Positions 8,099 through 16,667 of a stretch of DNA of 64,000 bases are shown here, in pieces. How positions within the stretch are numbered: position 1 is the first letter of the stretch; every line of letters starts with the position of its first letter. A program made the translations under genes and the position numbers. The notes beneath the pieces are model-generated. The model did no database searches and had not been told where the DNA came from. It saw only the letters and a list, made by a program, of their open reading frames with translations. Source of the DNA: MWBF01 sp964614645 (GTDB lineage: Bacteria > Chloroflexota > Anaerolineae > CG2-30-64-16); contig CAZTMA010000001.1 in assembly GCA_964614645.1 (NCBI GenBank), positions 61,304 through 125,303 of the forward strand. The letters are read 5' to 3'.

Positions 8099-9457
8099 TC
8101 ACGCGCGGTAGTCCTCAGGCGTGTCGATGTCCTGCAGCACGTCCGGCGTCGGCCAGTCCACCCACGCGATATCGTCCCGGTGCGCAGCGATGACGGGCCG
8201 CGCGCCGATGTCGCCGCTCAACCGGGCGAACTCCGGCCAGGTGGCACGGTCGAAGAGGACGGGGTTGCCCCGCTGCCCGGCATAGCGCGGGGCCACGACC
8301 GGCGCCAGCGTGGTCCGGTGGCGTTCCACCAATGTCGAGAGCAGTTCCGGCGTGATGCCCGGCTGGTCAGCCAGCAGGAATACGACCGCAGAGGGCTGGC
8401 CGCCGGTCGTCGCGGTCGTCGCCTCCAGCCCGGCGCGCACGCTCCGGCTCTGTCCCTGAGCCCAGTCCTCCACCGTTACAATGTCCAGTTGGGCGCCGGG
8501 CAGGCTCTCTCGCAGCGCGGCCTGCACGCGGCCCGCCTCCGCGCCCACAACGACGATCACCCGGTCGATGTCCGGACAGGCGAGGGCCTGCGCGGCAACG
8601 TGCGCAACGAGGGGCCGCCCGCGCCATGGCTGCACCTGTTTGAGCGCGCCGAAGCGCTGCGCGCCGCCTGCGGCCAGCACGACGGCCGTCACCCGCCCCC
8701 AGACCTCGTGCACGGGATCGTCGGCTTGCGCAGAGCCGATGACGATGGAGTCAGTCTCAAGAGTTGCCAACAGCCGCCGCGCAATCGCCCGCGCAGCCTG
8801 CCGCCGGGGTTCGTCGTCCGCCTGGTTGAGGAAGGGCACGAGTCGTGCCGCAGCGGGCGCGCCCTTCGCGCCGCCTGAGGGATGCGCGAGCACGGTGGCA
8901 ACCATCTCCGGCGTTACGGGATCCCCCAGCTGTGCCCCGGTCAGAGCGGCAACGAGCTCGGGCCGGTGCACATGGGCGGCGGTGAGCGGCCGGCCGAGGA
9001 CAGCCAGCCCGACAACCGGCACGACGACGGTCGCGGCAGGAGGGACGACCGGTTCGTGCGTGGCCGGGGTCTTGAACGGCAGCCGCCGTGAGCCATCCGC
9101 CTCCACGATTACGACGTCCACCGCGTGATGGTTGGCGACACGCTGGATGAGGCTCGGCGGGATGCCCTCGACCTTGTCCTGTTCGACGACCGTGGCTCCT
9201 GCGATGAGGACGTGGCGGTGCTCGGCCAGCGCGGCGGGCAACTGCGCCAGGAGCGCGCCTGCGCCACTCAGCACCAGGCGGCCCGGGGCGCGGGCCATTT
9301 GGCCGACGAAGATGTGCGTCGTCATGGTGGTGACGACGGAGCGCCCGGCTGCGACCAGCTCATCGGCCAGCCGGAACATGAGCGTGGTCTTGCCGCCTCC
9401 GCCCGTCAGGGCGACGACATCCTTTGCGCGAATGCGGAGGGCTTCGTGGAGCAGCAT
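8099..9457 (-). CDS. YqeC-MocA fusion: selenium-dependent hydroxylase accessory protein plus molybdenum cofactor nucleotidyltransferase
   Basis: Two proteins that are often separate are joined. Residues 1-235 are YqeC-like, with a nucleotide-binding loop ALTGGGGKTTLM near residue 17 and the segment VDVVIVEADGSRRLPFKTP. Residues from about 255 are a MobA/MocA-type nucleotidyltransferase with AVVLAAGGAQRFGALKQ, VIVVVGAEAG and LLADQPGITPELL, which in MocA adds CMP to molybdopterin for xanthine dehydrogenase-family enzymes. YqeC is linked by comparative genomics to selenium-dependent Mo hydroxylases; its reaction is not established. I place the start at the ATG at 9455-9457, one base after the yqeB stop; an upstream in-frame start would overlap yqeB. 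It fits the two Mo hydroxylases in this window. Confidence 0.88.
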   Translation of the reverse strand: MLLHEALRIRAKDVVALTGGGGKTTLMFRLADELVAAGRSVVTTMTTHIFVGQMARAPGRLVLSGAGALLAQLPAALAEHRHVLIAGATVVEQDKVEGIPPSLIQRVANHHAVDVVIVEADGSRRLPFKTPATHEPVVPPAATVVVPVVGLAVLGRPLTAAHVHRPELVAALTGAQLGDPVTPEMVATVLAHPSGGAKGAPAAARLVPFLNQADDEPRRQAARAIARRLLATLETDSIVIGSAQADDPVHEVWGRVTAVVLAAGGAQRFGALKQVQPWRGRPLVAHVAAQALACPDIDRVIVVVGAEAGRVQAALRESLPGAQLDIVTVEDWAQGQSRSVRAGLEATTATTGGQPSAVVFLLADQPGITPELLSTLVERHRTTLAPVVAPRYAGQRGNPVLFDRATWPEFARLSGDIGARPVIAAHRDDIAWVDWPTPDVLQDIDTPEDYRA

Positions 9458-9458
9458 A

Positions 9459-10268
9459 TCAGGCCTGCCGCGGGAAGAAGGTGAGGATGGCTTCGAGCAC
9501 GCCCCCACCGACTGCCAATGACTTGTCGGAGACGGTGAAGCAGTGGCTGCGCTCAGCGCGCGGGTCGATATCCCCGATCTTCACCCCGGCGGCCACGTAG
9601 ACGCCCGGCCGGATAAGCCCGCGAAGTATGCCGTTGCAAGTCGCGGTGAGCGGCGTCTCATCGACCGCACCGAGCAACTGCCCTGTCTCCACGCTGTCGC
9701 CGATAGTGGCCCGGCTCGTGAAGATGCCGCCGGCCGGCGTGCGCAGGACGCGCCGCGCGGCCTCGCCGCCGATTTCACCGGGCACACCCGTGTCGGGCAG
9801 CGCCGCGCCCTGCCAATACACCCGCCCCAGCCAGTGGCCCCGGTGCGTCTCGATGACTGCGTGGCAGTCGGTGCTCGCGGTAAAACCCGGCCCCAGCGCG
9901 ACGACGAGCGGCGCGTCGGTGATGGCCGTGCCGGTGTTGCGCTTTGCCATGATGGCGTCCACCACGACCCCCGGCGCAAGCTCGGTGCGGCAGAGGCCCG
10001 CCGGGTCCACGAGGACAGGGATCTGCCGGGCCGCCAGGGCGCTGTAGGCTGCGGACAGGTCCGCGACGTGCACCGCTGTAATGTCCTCGACCGTGACCGC
10101 GCCCTCCCAGACCGCCTCACCGAAGCAGACGGCGCGGCGCACCATCAGCGGCTCGGATAACTCGGTCATGACGATGTCGAAGCCCGCGCGGTGCAGCCGC
10201 ATGGCAACGCCGCTGGCGAGGTCGCCTGCCCCGCGCACCAATACCACGTGGTTCCTCGGATCGCTCAT
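9459..10268 (-). CDS. yqeB: YqeB-family selenium-dependent molybdenum hydroxylase system protein
   Basis: A 269-residue protein of the EF2563/YqeB family. Features are an N-terminal Rossmann-like dinucleotide motif (VVLVRGAGDLASGVAMRLHRAGFDIVMTE), the conserved segments PVLVDPAG, AIMAKRNTGT and VVALGPGFTASTDCHAVIETHRGHWLGRVYWQG, and a C-terminal biotinyl-like barrel (IGDSVETGQLLGAV...TCNGILRGLIRPGVYVAAGVKIGDIDPR). The family co-occurs with SelD, YqeC and Mo hydroxylases and is thought to help deliver selenium to the Mo site, although the chemistry is unproved. It overlaps the upstream rRNA methyltransferase by ATGA and is followed one base later by the YqeC-MocA fusion. No selD gene lies in this window. 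Confidence 0.9.
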   Translation of the reverse strand: MSDPRNHVVLVRGAGDLASGVAMRLHRAGFDIVMTELSEPLMVRRAVCFGEAVWEGAVTVEDITAVHVADLSAAYSALAARQIPVLVDPAGLCRTELAPGVVVDAIMAKRNTGTAITDAPLVVALGPGFTASTDCHAVIETHRGHWLGRVYWQGAALPDTGVPGEIGGEAARRVLRTPAGGIFTSRATIGDSVETGQLLGAVDETPLTATCNGILRGLIRPGVYVAAGVKIGDIDPRAERSHCFTVSDKSLAVGGGVLEAILTFFPRQA

Positions 10269-11677
10269 CCCACCTGCCTCAGTCCCTTGGGGTAATGGCT
10301 CTTGAGCCGGTCATCCACCCGCTTGCCCCAGCCGAGCGGGTAACCGTCCACCGTCACAAGGGTCCAGCCGTTCTCGCCCGGGCTGGCGAGCGTCTCCCCG
10401 CGCAGGTAGCCCATCACCTGCGGCCCATCCGCCGAGAAATCGGCCACGCGGCGAGCCTGGTGAACCTGTAGTCCCAGCGCCAGCGCATGAGACGGCTCGA
10501 ACCGGTCCTTCTTGAATACGCCCAGCCACCAGCCCCCATGCAGAAAGCGCAGCCCGGCCAGGTCGGGCAGGCCGGGCAGGAGCGCGTACAGGTAGGAACC
10601 TGTGAGCGCGACGGCGTCAGCCGGCGGCTCGGTCAGGGCCTCCGCGACGAAGGTCCTGTACGCGGCCTCCATCGCTCGCGGGAGGCGCTCCACGCGCGCG
10701 AGCCGCGGACCGGCTTCGCGCTCTGCGTTTGCCCGGCGCACCAGCCGCGCCGCGAAATGCCCCTCCCCGTCGACCCGGTGCGGCCACAGGCGCACGGCAT
10801 GGGCCAGCCGCGCATCCCGCTCACCCACGGGCAGCCAGTCGGGCCGGCCCGGCTCGAACTCCGGCCGTCGCGGCGGCTCAGGCAGGTCGAAGTCGGGGTG
10901 TGCGGCCAGGAAGCGGGCGACGGTGCCCTCGTTCTCCTCGGGCGCAAAGGTGCAGGTGGAATAGACCAGCCGCCCGCCCGGCCGCACGAGCTGCGCGGCG
11001 TGCGCGAGGATGCCGGTCTGCCGCGTTGCGCAGCCCGTCACCAGTTCAGGCGCCCACTCCTGCCGCGCCGCCGCGCTCTTGCGCAGCATCCCCTCGCCGG
11101 AACAGGGTGCATCCACCAGCACCGCATCGAACCAGGCCCCGAACCGCTCAGCCAGGCGTTCCGGCCTCTCGTTGGTGATGGCCGCGTTGCGAACGCCGCA
11201 GCGTTCCAGGTTCTCGGCCAGGTCCCAGGCGCGGCGCCCGTGAATTTCATTGGCGACCAGCAACCCCTCGCCCTGCAGGCGGGCTGCGATGTGCGTCGCC
11301 TTGCCGCCCGGCGCAGCCGATAGGTCCAGCACGCGCTCGCCGGGCTGCGGATCGAGGAGTTCGACCGGTACCAGTGCGGACGGCTCCTGCAGGTAGTACA
11401 GCCCGGCTGCATGATACGGGTGCTTGCCCGGCCGTCCCGCCGGTGATTCGTCCGTGTCTTGCAGGATGAACCCGTCCGCTGACCACGGCACGGGCGCCAG
11501 CGCAAACGGCAGCCGCGCGGCCAGCTCTGCCGGCGACAGCTTGAGCGTGTTGGCGCGCAGCCCCGCGACGGGCGGGCGGTCGTAGCCGGCGGCGAACGCG
11601 CGGTACTCGACGCTCTCCGGCCCGCCCAGCAGCGCGGCCATGCGGTCCAGGAACAGCGGCGGCAGCAGGTCGCGCAT
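10265..11677 (-). CDS. rsmF: RsmF-like rRNA cytosine-C5 methyltransferase (NOL1/NOP2/Sun family)
   Basis: SAM-dependent m5C methyltransferase acting on rRNA. Seen are the SAM motif VLDLSAAPGGKATHIAARL, the DAPCSGEGMLRK motif with one catalytic cysteine, and GGRLVYSTCTFAPEENE with the second. The C-terminal part (from about residue 330) has the PUA-like RsmF region, including GWWLGVFKKDRFEPSHALAL and the PLGWGKR ending. At about 470 residues it matches RsmF (about 480). Start uncertain: the ATG at 11675-11677 lies just clear of the preceding gene, and a GTG at 11690-11692 would overlap it by ten bases. Neither has a strong ribosome site. Confidence 0.88.
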   Translation of the reverse strand: MRDLLPPLFLDRMAALLGGPESVEYRAFAAGYDRPPVAGLRANTLKLSPAELAARLPFALAPVPWSADGFILQDTDESPAGRPGKHPYHAAGLYYLQEPSALVPVELLDPQPGERVLDLSAAPGGKATHIAARLQGEGLLVANEIHGRRAWDLAENLERCGVRNAAITNERPERLAERFGAWFDAVLVDAPCSGEGMLRKSAAARQEWAPELVTGCATRQTGILAHAAQLVRPGGRLVYSTCTFAPEENEGTVARFLAAHPDFDLPEPPRRPEFEPGRPDWLPVGERDARLAHAVRLWPHRVDGEGHFAARLVRRANAEREAGPRLARVERLPRAMEAAYRTFVAEALTEPPADAVALTGSYLYALLPGLPDLAGLRFLHGGWWLGVFKKDRFEPSHALALGLQVHQARRVADFSADGPQVMGYLRGETLASPGENGWTLVTVDGYPLGWGKRVDDRLKSHYPKGLRQVG

Positions 11678-11682
11678 GCCGG

Positions 11683-13314
11683 CTACAGGCACATCGCGCA
11701 GCCGTCCGCACGCGGATCGCTGCCCGCGCAGAGGACGCCGGTGTCGGTATCGCGCCGGATGATCTGTCCGCGGCCGAAGGTAGCGCGGTCGTACCCGGTC
11801 ACCAGGGACACACGATGCCCCATGGCCGCAAGCCGGTCGAGCGTCGCGGCCGGGATGCCTTCCTCCAGCGCAACATGGCCGCCTGCCGTGCCATCGGTGA
11901 TGCAGAAGCGCGGCCGGTCGAGTGCGGCCTGTGGGTTGAGGCCGTCCTCCGCCAGCCCGACCACCACCTGCATGTGGCCCTGCGGCTGCATGAAGCCGCC
12001 CATCACGCCAAACGCGGCGTACAGGCTGCCGTCAGCCTCGCGCGTTGCCATTGCCGGAATGATGGTGTGGTAGGGCCGCTTGCGGGACGCGAGCGCATTG
12101 GGATGGCGCGCATCCAGGCTGAAGTTATGGCCGCGGTTCTGGAGCGTGAAGCCCCAGCCCGCCGGGACGATGCCCGTGCCGAACCCCATGTAGTTACTGT
12201 TGATGAACGAGCAGGCGTTGCCTGCCCCGTCCACGACGCAGAAGTAGACCGTGTCCGATCCCGCGACCGGCGCGCCGTGCTGTTGATCGACCGTCGCCCG
12301 ACGCGGGTCGATGAGCTTGCGCCGCGTCTCTGCATACGTCTTGGCGAGCAGCCCCGCCAGCGGTGCAGGGTTGAAGGCCGGATCGGCAACGTACCAGCGC
12401 ACATCGGCAAAGGCCAGGCGCATGGCCTCGATGGTCAGGTGGAGGCGTTCCGGCGCGAGGGGGTCGAGCGCGGCCAGGTCATACCCTTCGAGGATGTTGA
12501 GCGCCAGCAGCGCGGCCAGCCCCTGCCCGTTGGGCGGGCACTCCCATATCCGCAGGCCCCGGTACGTGGTGCTGATGGGCTGCTCCCACGTGCTCGTGTG
12601 TGTGGCCAGATCCTCTGCGGTCATGCAGCCGCCCGCGGCCTGGAGCACTGCGGCGATGGCCTCTGCAATCGGGCCCTCGTAGTAGGCGCGCTTGCCGCCC
12701 TCTGCGACGGCGCGCAGCGTGCGGGCCAGGCCCGGGTTGCGGAAGAGCTCGCCCGCGCGCGGCCCGCGGCCGTCCAGCGTCAGCTCCAGCCCGCCCGGCG
12801 CGGTGCGCAACTGCCGTTCTGCGCCGCGCTGCCAGAAGTACGCGGTGAGCGGCGCGACGGGGAACCCCTCCTCGGCCAGCCGGATGGCCGGCGCGAGGAT
12901 ACGGGCGAGCGGCAGACGCCCGTATCGCTCGATGAGGTCGCACCAGCCCGCGCAGGCGCCCGGCACGGTCACGGTGTGCGCGTGATACGGCGGCAGCTCG
13001 TGCGCGAAACCTTCTTTGGCCAGCCGTTCGAGCGTCAGGCCCGCGGGCGCGCGGCCCGACCCATTGAGCGCGCTGATGTGGCCGGTCTGCGCGTCATAGA
13101 AGAGCGCAAAGCAGTCGCCGCCGATGCCCGTGGAGGTCGGTTCGGTGACGTTGAGCGCGGCCGCGGTTGCGACCGCCGCATCCGCTGCGTTGCCACCCGC
13201 GGCCAGTATTTCCAGCCCGGCGGCGACGGCGAGCGGCTGCGACGCCGCGACCATGCCGCGGCGCCCGTAGACCGGCGAGCGGCGGGAGTTGAATTCAGGC
13301 AAGGTATCAGACAT
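11683..13314 (-). CDS. ggt: gamma-glutamyltransferase family Ntn hydrolase
   Basis: A 543-residue autoprocessing hydrolase. The N-terminal half has GMVAASQPLAVAAGLEILAAGGNAADAAVA, the typical GGT start, and GIGGDCFALFYD. The processing and catalytic threonine should be Thr355 in GSDTVYFCVVDGAGNACSFINSNY. The late segment PYHTIIPAMATREADGSLYAAFGVMGGFMQPQGHMQVV is also typical. There is no signal peptide, so unlike E. coli Ggt this is likely a cytoplasmic YwrD-like enzyme, whose substrate may be glutathione or another gamma-glutamyl or acyl compound. Its start overlaps the stop of the glycosyltransferase gene as TGATG. No link to purine breakdown is apparent beyond co-transcription. Confidence 0.9.
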   Translation of the reverse strand: MSDTLPEFNSRRSPVYGRRGMVAASQPLAVAAGLEILAAGGNAADAAVATAAALNVTEPTSTGIGGDCFALFYDAQTGHISALNGSGRAPAGLTLERLAKEGFAHELPPYHAHTVTVPGACAGWCDLIERYGRLPLARILAPAIRLAEEGFPVAPLTAYFWQRGAERQLRTAPGGLELTLDGRGPRAGELFRNPGLARTLRAVAEGGKRAYYEGPIAEAIAAVLQAAGGCMTAEDLATHTSTWEQPISTTYRGLRIWECPPNGQGLAALLALNILEGYDLAALDPLAPERLHLTIEAMRLAFADVRWYVADPAFNPAPLAGLLAKTYAETRRKLIDPRRATVDQQHGAPVAGSDTVYFCVVDGAGNACSFINSNYMGFGTGIVPAGWGFTLQNRGHNFSLDARHPNALASRKRPYHTIIPAMATREADGSLYAAFGVMGGFMQPQGHMQVVVGLAEDGLNPQAALDRPRFCITDGTAGGHVALEEGIPAATLDRLAAMGHRVSLVTGYDRATFGRGQIIRRDTDTGVLCAGSDPRADGCAMCL

Positions 13315-14921
13315 CAGGGCACCCCGTGTATGCGCACTTCGTAGCCGCCATCGGTGAAGACCATGACCGGCTCGAACGCGCTGAATAAGGCCTCGTACTG
13401 GGCCAAGGCCGCGGCCGTGTTCACCGGATCGGCGTAGAACCGCCGGAACATGCGCTGGCTGAAGACGAGATAGTCATAGCCCTCAGCCGCATACCACTCC
13501 GGCGGATGGTCGTTCAGCTTGTAGAAACCCTGAATCGAAAACTTCTGCGGGTCGATCCAGGGCGAGTATGACTCGACGCCGATGCGCGCGCCCGGCGGCA
13601 GATTCGCGTCGATCCAGATGCGGGCGGTGTCCAGGCCGTCGGGGGTCGTCAGGCGGAGCGCCTCGCGCACCGTCCCGACGAGCGGCACGGCGAGGATGAC
13701 GACGACCAGCGCCGCGACCGCAGCCCACTGCATGCGCATAGCGCCCGAACCATCCTGAGCCGGCAGGCGGCTTAACCCCACTGGCGGCGCAGCGCGAGTC
13801 CAGGGATGCTTCCCGGCCGGCGTCAGCGCCGCGATGAGTGCGCCCGCGAGCAGCGCAAACAGCGGCGCCAGCGGCACGGCAGTGCGCTCGAAATGCACGG
13901 TGAACGCGCCGATGAACAGGAGATAGGCGAGCGCCGTCGCAGCGACCATGATGACGCCCCGCTGCCGGCGATAGAGGCCCCACAGCGCGCCCGCAGCGGC
14001 CAGCGCCAGCACCGGCCCATCGGTCTGCCAGAAGTAGGCTACATACCAGGCCAGCGAGCCGCCGGTCACCCCGGCATGGCCGCCCGTGTAGTGGCGCACG
14101 TCGATGAGTGCGCCGTCCAGGAAGGTTTGCGTGTCCAGGAGGGCATACGGGGTGGTGAGCAGGAAGGTGAGCACGGAGATCGCTCCGGCGGCAATCCAGC
14201 GCCAGTCTCGCAGCCCCCAGCGGCCCTTGCGCAGGAAGTGCGCCAGGACGATGACCAGCGCGAAGATGGCCGTGTTGTATTTCATCCCGGCGGCCAGCCC
14301 CAGCGCCACGCCGGACAGGACGTAGTCGCGCCACCGGCCGCGTTCGTAGATGAGCCACGCACCGGCCACGGTGAGGGTCGTGAAGAACGTCATCGGCCCA
14401 TCCGGGGCCATGAAGCGGTCGTGCATGACCAGGATGGGCGAGACCGCCGTCAGGAGGGCTGCTGCGGTTGCAGCGGACAGGCGTCGGGTCATCCGCCGTG
14501 CGATGAAGAACGTCAGCGCCACGGTCCCGCAGCCGGCCGCGACTGAGAAGAGTCGCCCTCCCAGCAGCAGCCCGCTCAGCGCCAGCTTGCCGGAGCCGCC
14601 GATCAGCAGGACGGGCTCGGCCAGGTCCGCCAGGCTCTGGAAGGCGCCCAACACCCGCCCCACCGCATAATAAGCCAGGTAGATGACCGCGTTGATGTAG
14701 TAGTAGAGCGACGGGTAGATGAAGTCGTGCGGATTAGGGTCGCCGGTCTTGACCATCTTCAGGACTGCGAAGATCCAGAAGGGTTCGTCAGGGTGTTCGA
14801 GGTAGGGCAGGCCGAACGTGATGGCCCAGAGGCGCAGCCCCAGCGCGACGGCCAGCGTGCCCGCGAGCAGCCACAGGCTGCGCGGTGCGCGGCGTGCTGC
14901 GACGGAGCCGCCGACGTTCAA
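13314..14921 (-). CDS. GT39-type membrane glycosyltransferase
   Basis: A 535-residue polytopic protein of the dolichyl-phosphate-mannose mannosyltransferase/ArnT type. After an N-terminal helix (LWLLAGTLAVALGLRLWAI) comes the loop LPYLEHPDEPFW, whose Asp-Glu pair is the presumed catalytic acid element. Next are YPSLYYYINAVIYLAYYAVG and a series of about ten hydrophobic segments. The family moves sugars from lipid-phosphate carriers to proteins or envelope glycans on the outer face of the membrane. The last 120 residues, after VVVILAVPLVGTVREALRL, form a soluble domain with WIDANLPPGARIGVESYSPWIDP. It overlaps both neighbours by one to four bases, so it belongs to the same operon. Confidence 0.82.
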   Translation of the reverse strand: MNVGGSVAARRAPRSLWLLAGTLAVALGLRLWAITFGLPYLEHPDEPFWIFAVLKMVKTGDPNPHDFIYPSLYYYINAVIYLAYYAVGRVLGAFQSLADLAEPVLLIGGSGKLALSGLLLGGRLFSVAAGCGTVALTFFIARRMTRRLSAATAAALLTAVSPILVMHDRFMAPDGPMTFFTTLTVAGAWLIYERGRWRDYVLSGVALGLAAGMKYNTAIFALVIVLAHFLRKGRWGLRDWRWIAAGAISVLTFLLTTPYALLDTQTFLDGALIDVRHYTGGHAGVTGGSLAWYVAYFWQTDGPVLALAAAGALWGLYRRQRGVIMVAATALAYLLFIGAFTVHFERTAVPLAPLFALLAGALIAALTPAGKHPWTRAAPPVGLSRLPAQDGSGAMRMQWAAVAALVVVILAVPLVGTVREALRLTTPDGLDTARIWIDANLPPGARIGVESYSPWIDPQKFSIQGFYKLNDHPPEWYAAEGYDYLVFSQRMFRRFYADPVNTAAALAQYEALFSAFEPVMVFTDGGYEVRIHGVP

Positions 14922-15274
14922 GTGGGCCTCGCGATGAGGATGGCCGACTGCCGTCCTATGTTGTGGGTTGCCACAATCCGGCAGGCCTCGTCGGGCGTGC
15001 AGTTCAGCAGGAGCTTGAGTTCTGTGTCGCGCTTGACCAGGTCAACGTTGACCACGATGGCAGTCACGCGCACGTCGTCCTCCGCGGCCAGGCTGCCGCG
15101 CCATACGTCGATGCCGCCGCCATCCGCCGCGCGGGTCTCCGACAGGTAGCCATAATCGAGCGGGTACATGAATTCAGGATAGCGCGGATGGCGGCTGCCC
15201 GCCGGCCGGTCGATCACAACCGTGCTGGTGCGCACAAGCTCGTCCAGGCGCTCCCAGAACTCAGGCGAGACCAT
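14918..15274 (-). CDS. inorganic pyrophosphatase-like small protein
   Basis: A 118-residue protein with a shortened soluble-PPase core. VIDRPAGSRHPRYPEFMYPLDYGYL matches the family I entry region, and DGGGIDVWRG takes the place of the metal-binding DGDPLDVLV. Of the three Asp in that motif, the middle one is Gly here, and the later KDWF-like active-site part is absent. The domain ends after VNVDLVKRDTELKLLLNCTPDEACRIVATHN. Short homologues are often annotated as pyrophosphatase, but activity is doubtful. Its start lies inside the end of the upstream methyltransferase gene (14-base overlap) and its end overlaps the glycosyltransferase start by ATGA. Confidence 0.75.
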   Translation of the reverse strand: MVSPEFWERLDELVRTSTVVIDRPAGSRHPRYPEFMYPLDYGYLSETRAADGGGIDVWRGSLAAEDDVRVTAIVVNVDLVKRDTELKLLLNCTPDEACRIVATHNIGRQSAILIARPT

Positions 15275-16073
15275 CGGCCGGCTTCCGTGCGACGAAGATC
15301 AGCTCACCCGGATATCTTGCGCCATACGGGCTCCCGTCGTGTCCGCCATACAGGGCTTCGACCTCAAAGCCACAGCGTACGAGCAGGTGTTCAGCCTCAA
15401 AGCGAAACAGATAGCGCAGTGGAAAGTTGCGAACCAGGCGCTCCTGGTGACCGTCGGGATGGGTAACGTAGAAGATTTCTTCGATGTGCTGCGACTGGTT
15501 GAAGTGATCACGCAGGGTGATTCTGTGGCGGCGTATGACACGGCGCCCATCAGCCATCGTGAACTCGGGTTCATCCCCGAATTCCTCCAGCCGCTCAGGC
15601 GCGGCGAGAACAGGGATAGATGGATTGAAGAGGTCCAGCACCATGCGTCCACCGGGACGCAGGTGCCGGTGGATGGCGCCCAGGCAGGCCATCTGCTGCT
15701 CGACAGTCATCAAGTGTTGGAAGGGGCGGAATGGCAGGGTGATGAGCGCGAAAGATTGCCCCAGGTCAAAATCGCGCATGTCACCCTGCACCAGCCGGAC
15801 GCGCGCCTGCACTTCGGGCGTTTCCTGTGTCATGCGTGCAGCACACACAGCCAGCATTGCCGGCGAGAGATCCAGCCCGGTAATCTCACAGCCAGCACGT
15901 GCGGTAGGAATCAGCACGCGCCCCGTTCCACAAGCTAGTTCCAACACCGGCCCGTCCGCCCCGCGCGCCATCTGCACGAAAAACGCGACATCCTGGCGCT
16001 CTGCGTATGGCCGGATGTGGTCGTAGAACTCGGCTACAAAGTCCGCTCCATAGTAGTCGGCTGCGTCGTCCAT
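15261..16073 (-). CDS. class I SAM-dependent methyltransferase
   Basis: A 270-residue methyltransferase with motif I VLELACGTGRVLIPTA, the acidic residue in ITGLDLSPAML, and VRLVQGDMRDFDLGQSFALITLPFRPFQHL, followed by LRPGGRMVLDLFNPS. The C-terminal sheet has DHFNQSQHIEEIFYVTHPDGHQERLVRNFPLRYLFR, similar to small-molecule methyltransferases. It is the first gene of the operon running down to 7255. The upstream neighbour, the nitroreductase, ends six bases before it, so transcription may run on from the purine block. Substrate unknown. Confidence 0.85.
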   Translation of the reverse strand: MDDAADYYGADFVAEFYDHIRPYAERQDVAFFVQMARGADGPVLELACGTGRVLIPTARAGCEITGLDLSPAMLAVCAARMTQETPEVQARVRLVQGDMRDFDLGQSFALITLPFRPFQHLMTVEQQMACLGAIHRHLRPGGRMVLDLFNPSIPVLAAPERLEEFGDEPEFTMADGRRVIRRHRITLRDHFNQSQHIEEIFYVTHPDGHQERLVRNFPLRYLFRFEAEHLLVRCGFEVEALYGGHDGSPYGARYPGELIFVARKPADGLA

Positions 16074-16078
16074 CGAAT

Positions 16079-16657
16079 CTATCCCTGCTCACCGATGATG
16101 ATATCGGCCAGCCGCCGCTTCGGTACATGATGGATGCTCTGTGCGTCGCGCCAGTACTTGATGTCGCCGTCGGGTCCGATGTCCTCCAGGACGACGGTCT
16201 CCGCGGGCACGCCGAGCGCGACAACGTGGAGGATGTCGTAGTTCTCCGGGATGCCCAGGATGGCGCGCACCTTGCCGCGCTCCACCGAGCCGAGGATGCA
16301 GCCGCCCAGACCGCGCTCCACGGCACCGAGCAGGAGGCTCTGCAGCGCCAGTCCCTCGTCCACTGCTGCGGCCTGGCCGTGGCCCTTCTCGGTCAGGACG
16401 ACGACATATGCGCTGGGCCGCTCGCCCTCGTCGGGGCCGGGCCAATCGGTGAGGTATCCTGCCCAGGCGAGGCAGGGGTAGATGGCTGCGTTCGTGGTGG
16501 GGTCGCAGCAGAGGACGTAGCGCAAGGGCTGCCCGTTGCGCGCGGACCCTGACAAGCGTGCCAGGTCCACCAGCTCGCGCAGGGTGTCGAGGCTGACAGG
16601 CTCCGACTCGCGGAAGCGACGATAACTGCGGTTACGACGAACAAGTTCTGCGATCAC
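16079..16657 (-). CDS. nitroreductase-family flavoprotein
   Basis: A 192-residue FMN enzyme. VIAELVRRNRSYRRF holds the arginine-rich phosphate-binding start, SGSARNGQPLRYVL the flavin-binding loop, and ERGLGGCILGSVERGKVRAILGIPENYDILHVVALG the family C-terminal signature. The true start is the GTG at 16655-16657: a perfect GGAGG sits five bases upstream, overlapping the stop of the preceding hydrolase gene. A longer frame to 16750 lacks support. Nitroreductases reduce quinones, flavins or nitro compounds with NAD(P)H; here the physiological substrate cannot be read. It may be involved in redox chemistry of the neighbouring Mo hydroxylase, but that is speculation. Confidence 0.87.
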   Translation of the reverse strand: MIAELVRRNRSYRRFRESEPVSLDTLRELVDLARLSGSARNGQPLRYVLCCDPTTNAAIYPCLAWAGYLTDWPGPDEGERPSAYVVVLTEKGHGQAAAVDEGLALQSLLLGAVERGLGGCILGSVERGKVRAILGIPENYDILHVVALGVPAETVVLEDIGPDGDIKYWRDAQSIHHVPKRRLADIIIGEQG

Positions 16658-16667
16658 GGTTTCCTCC

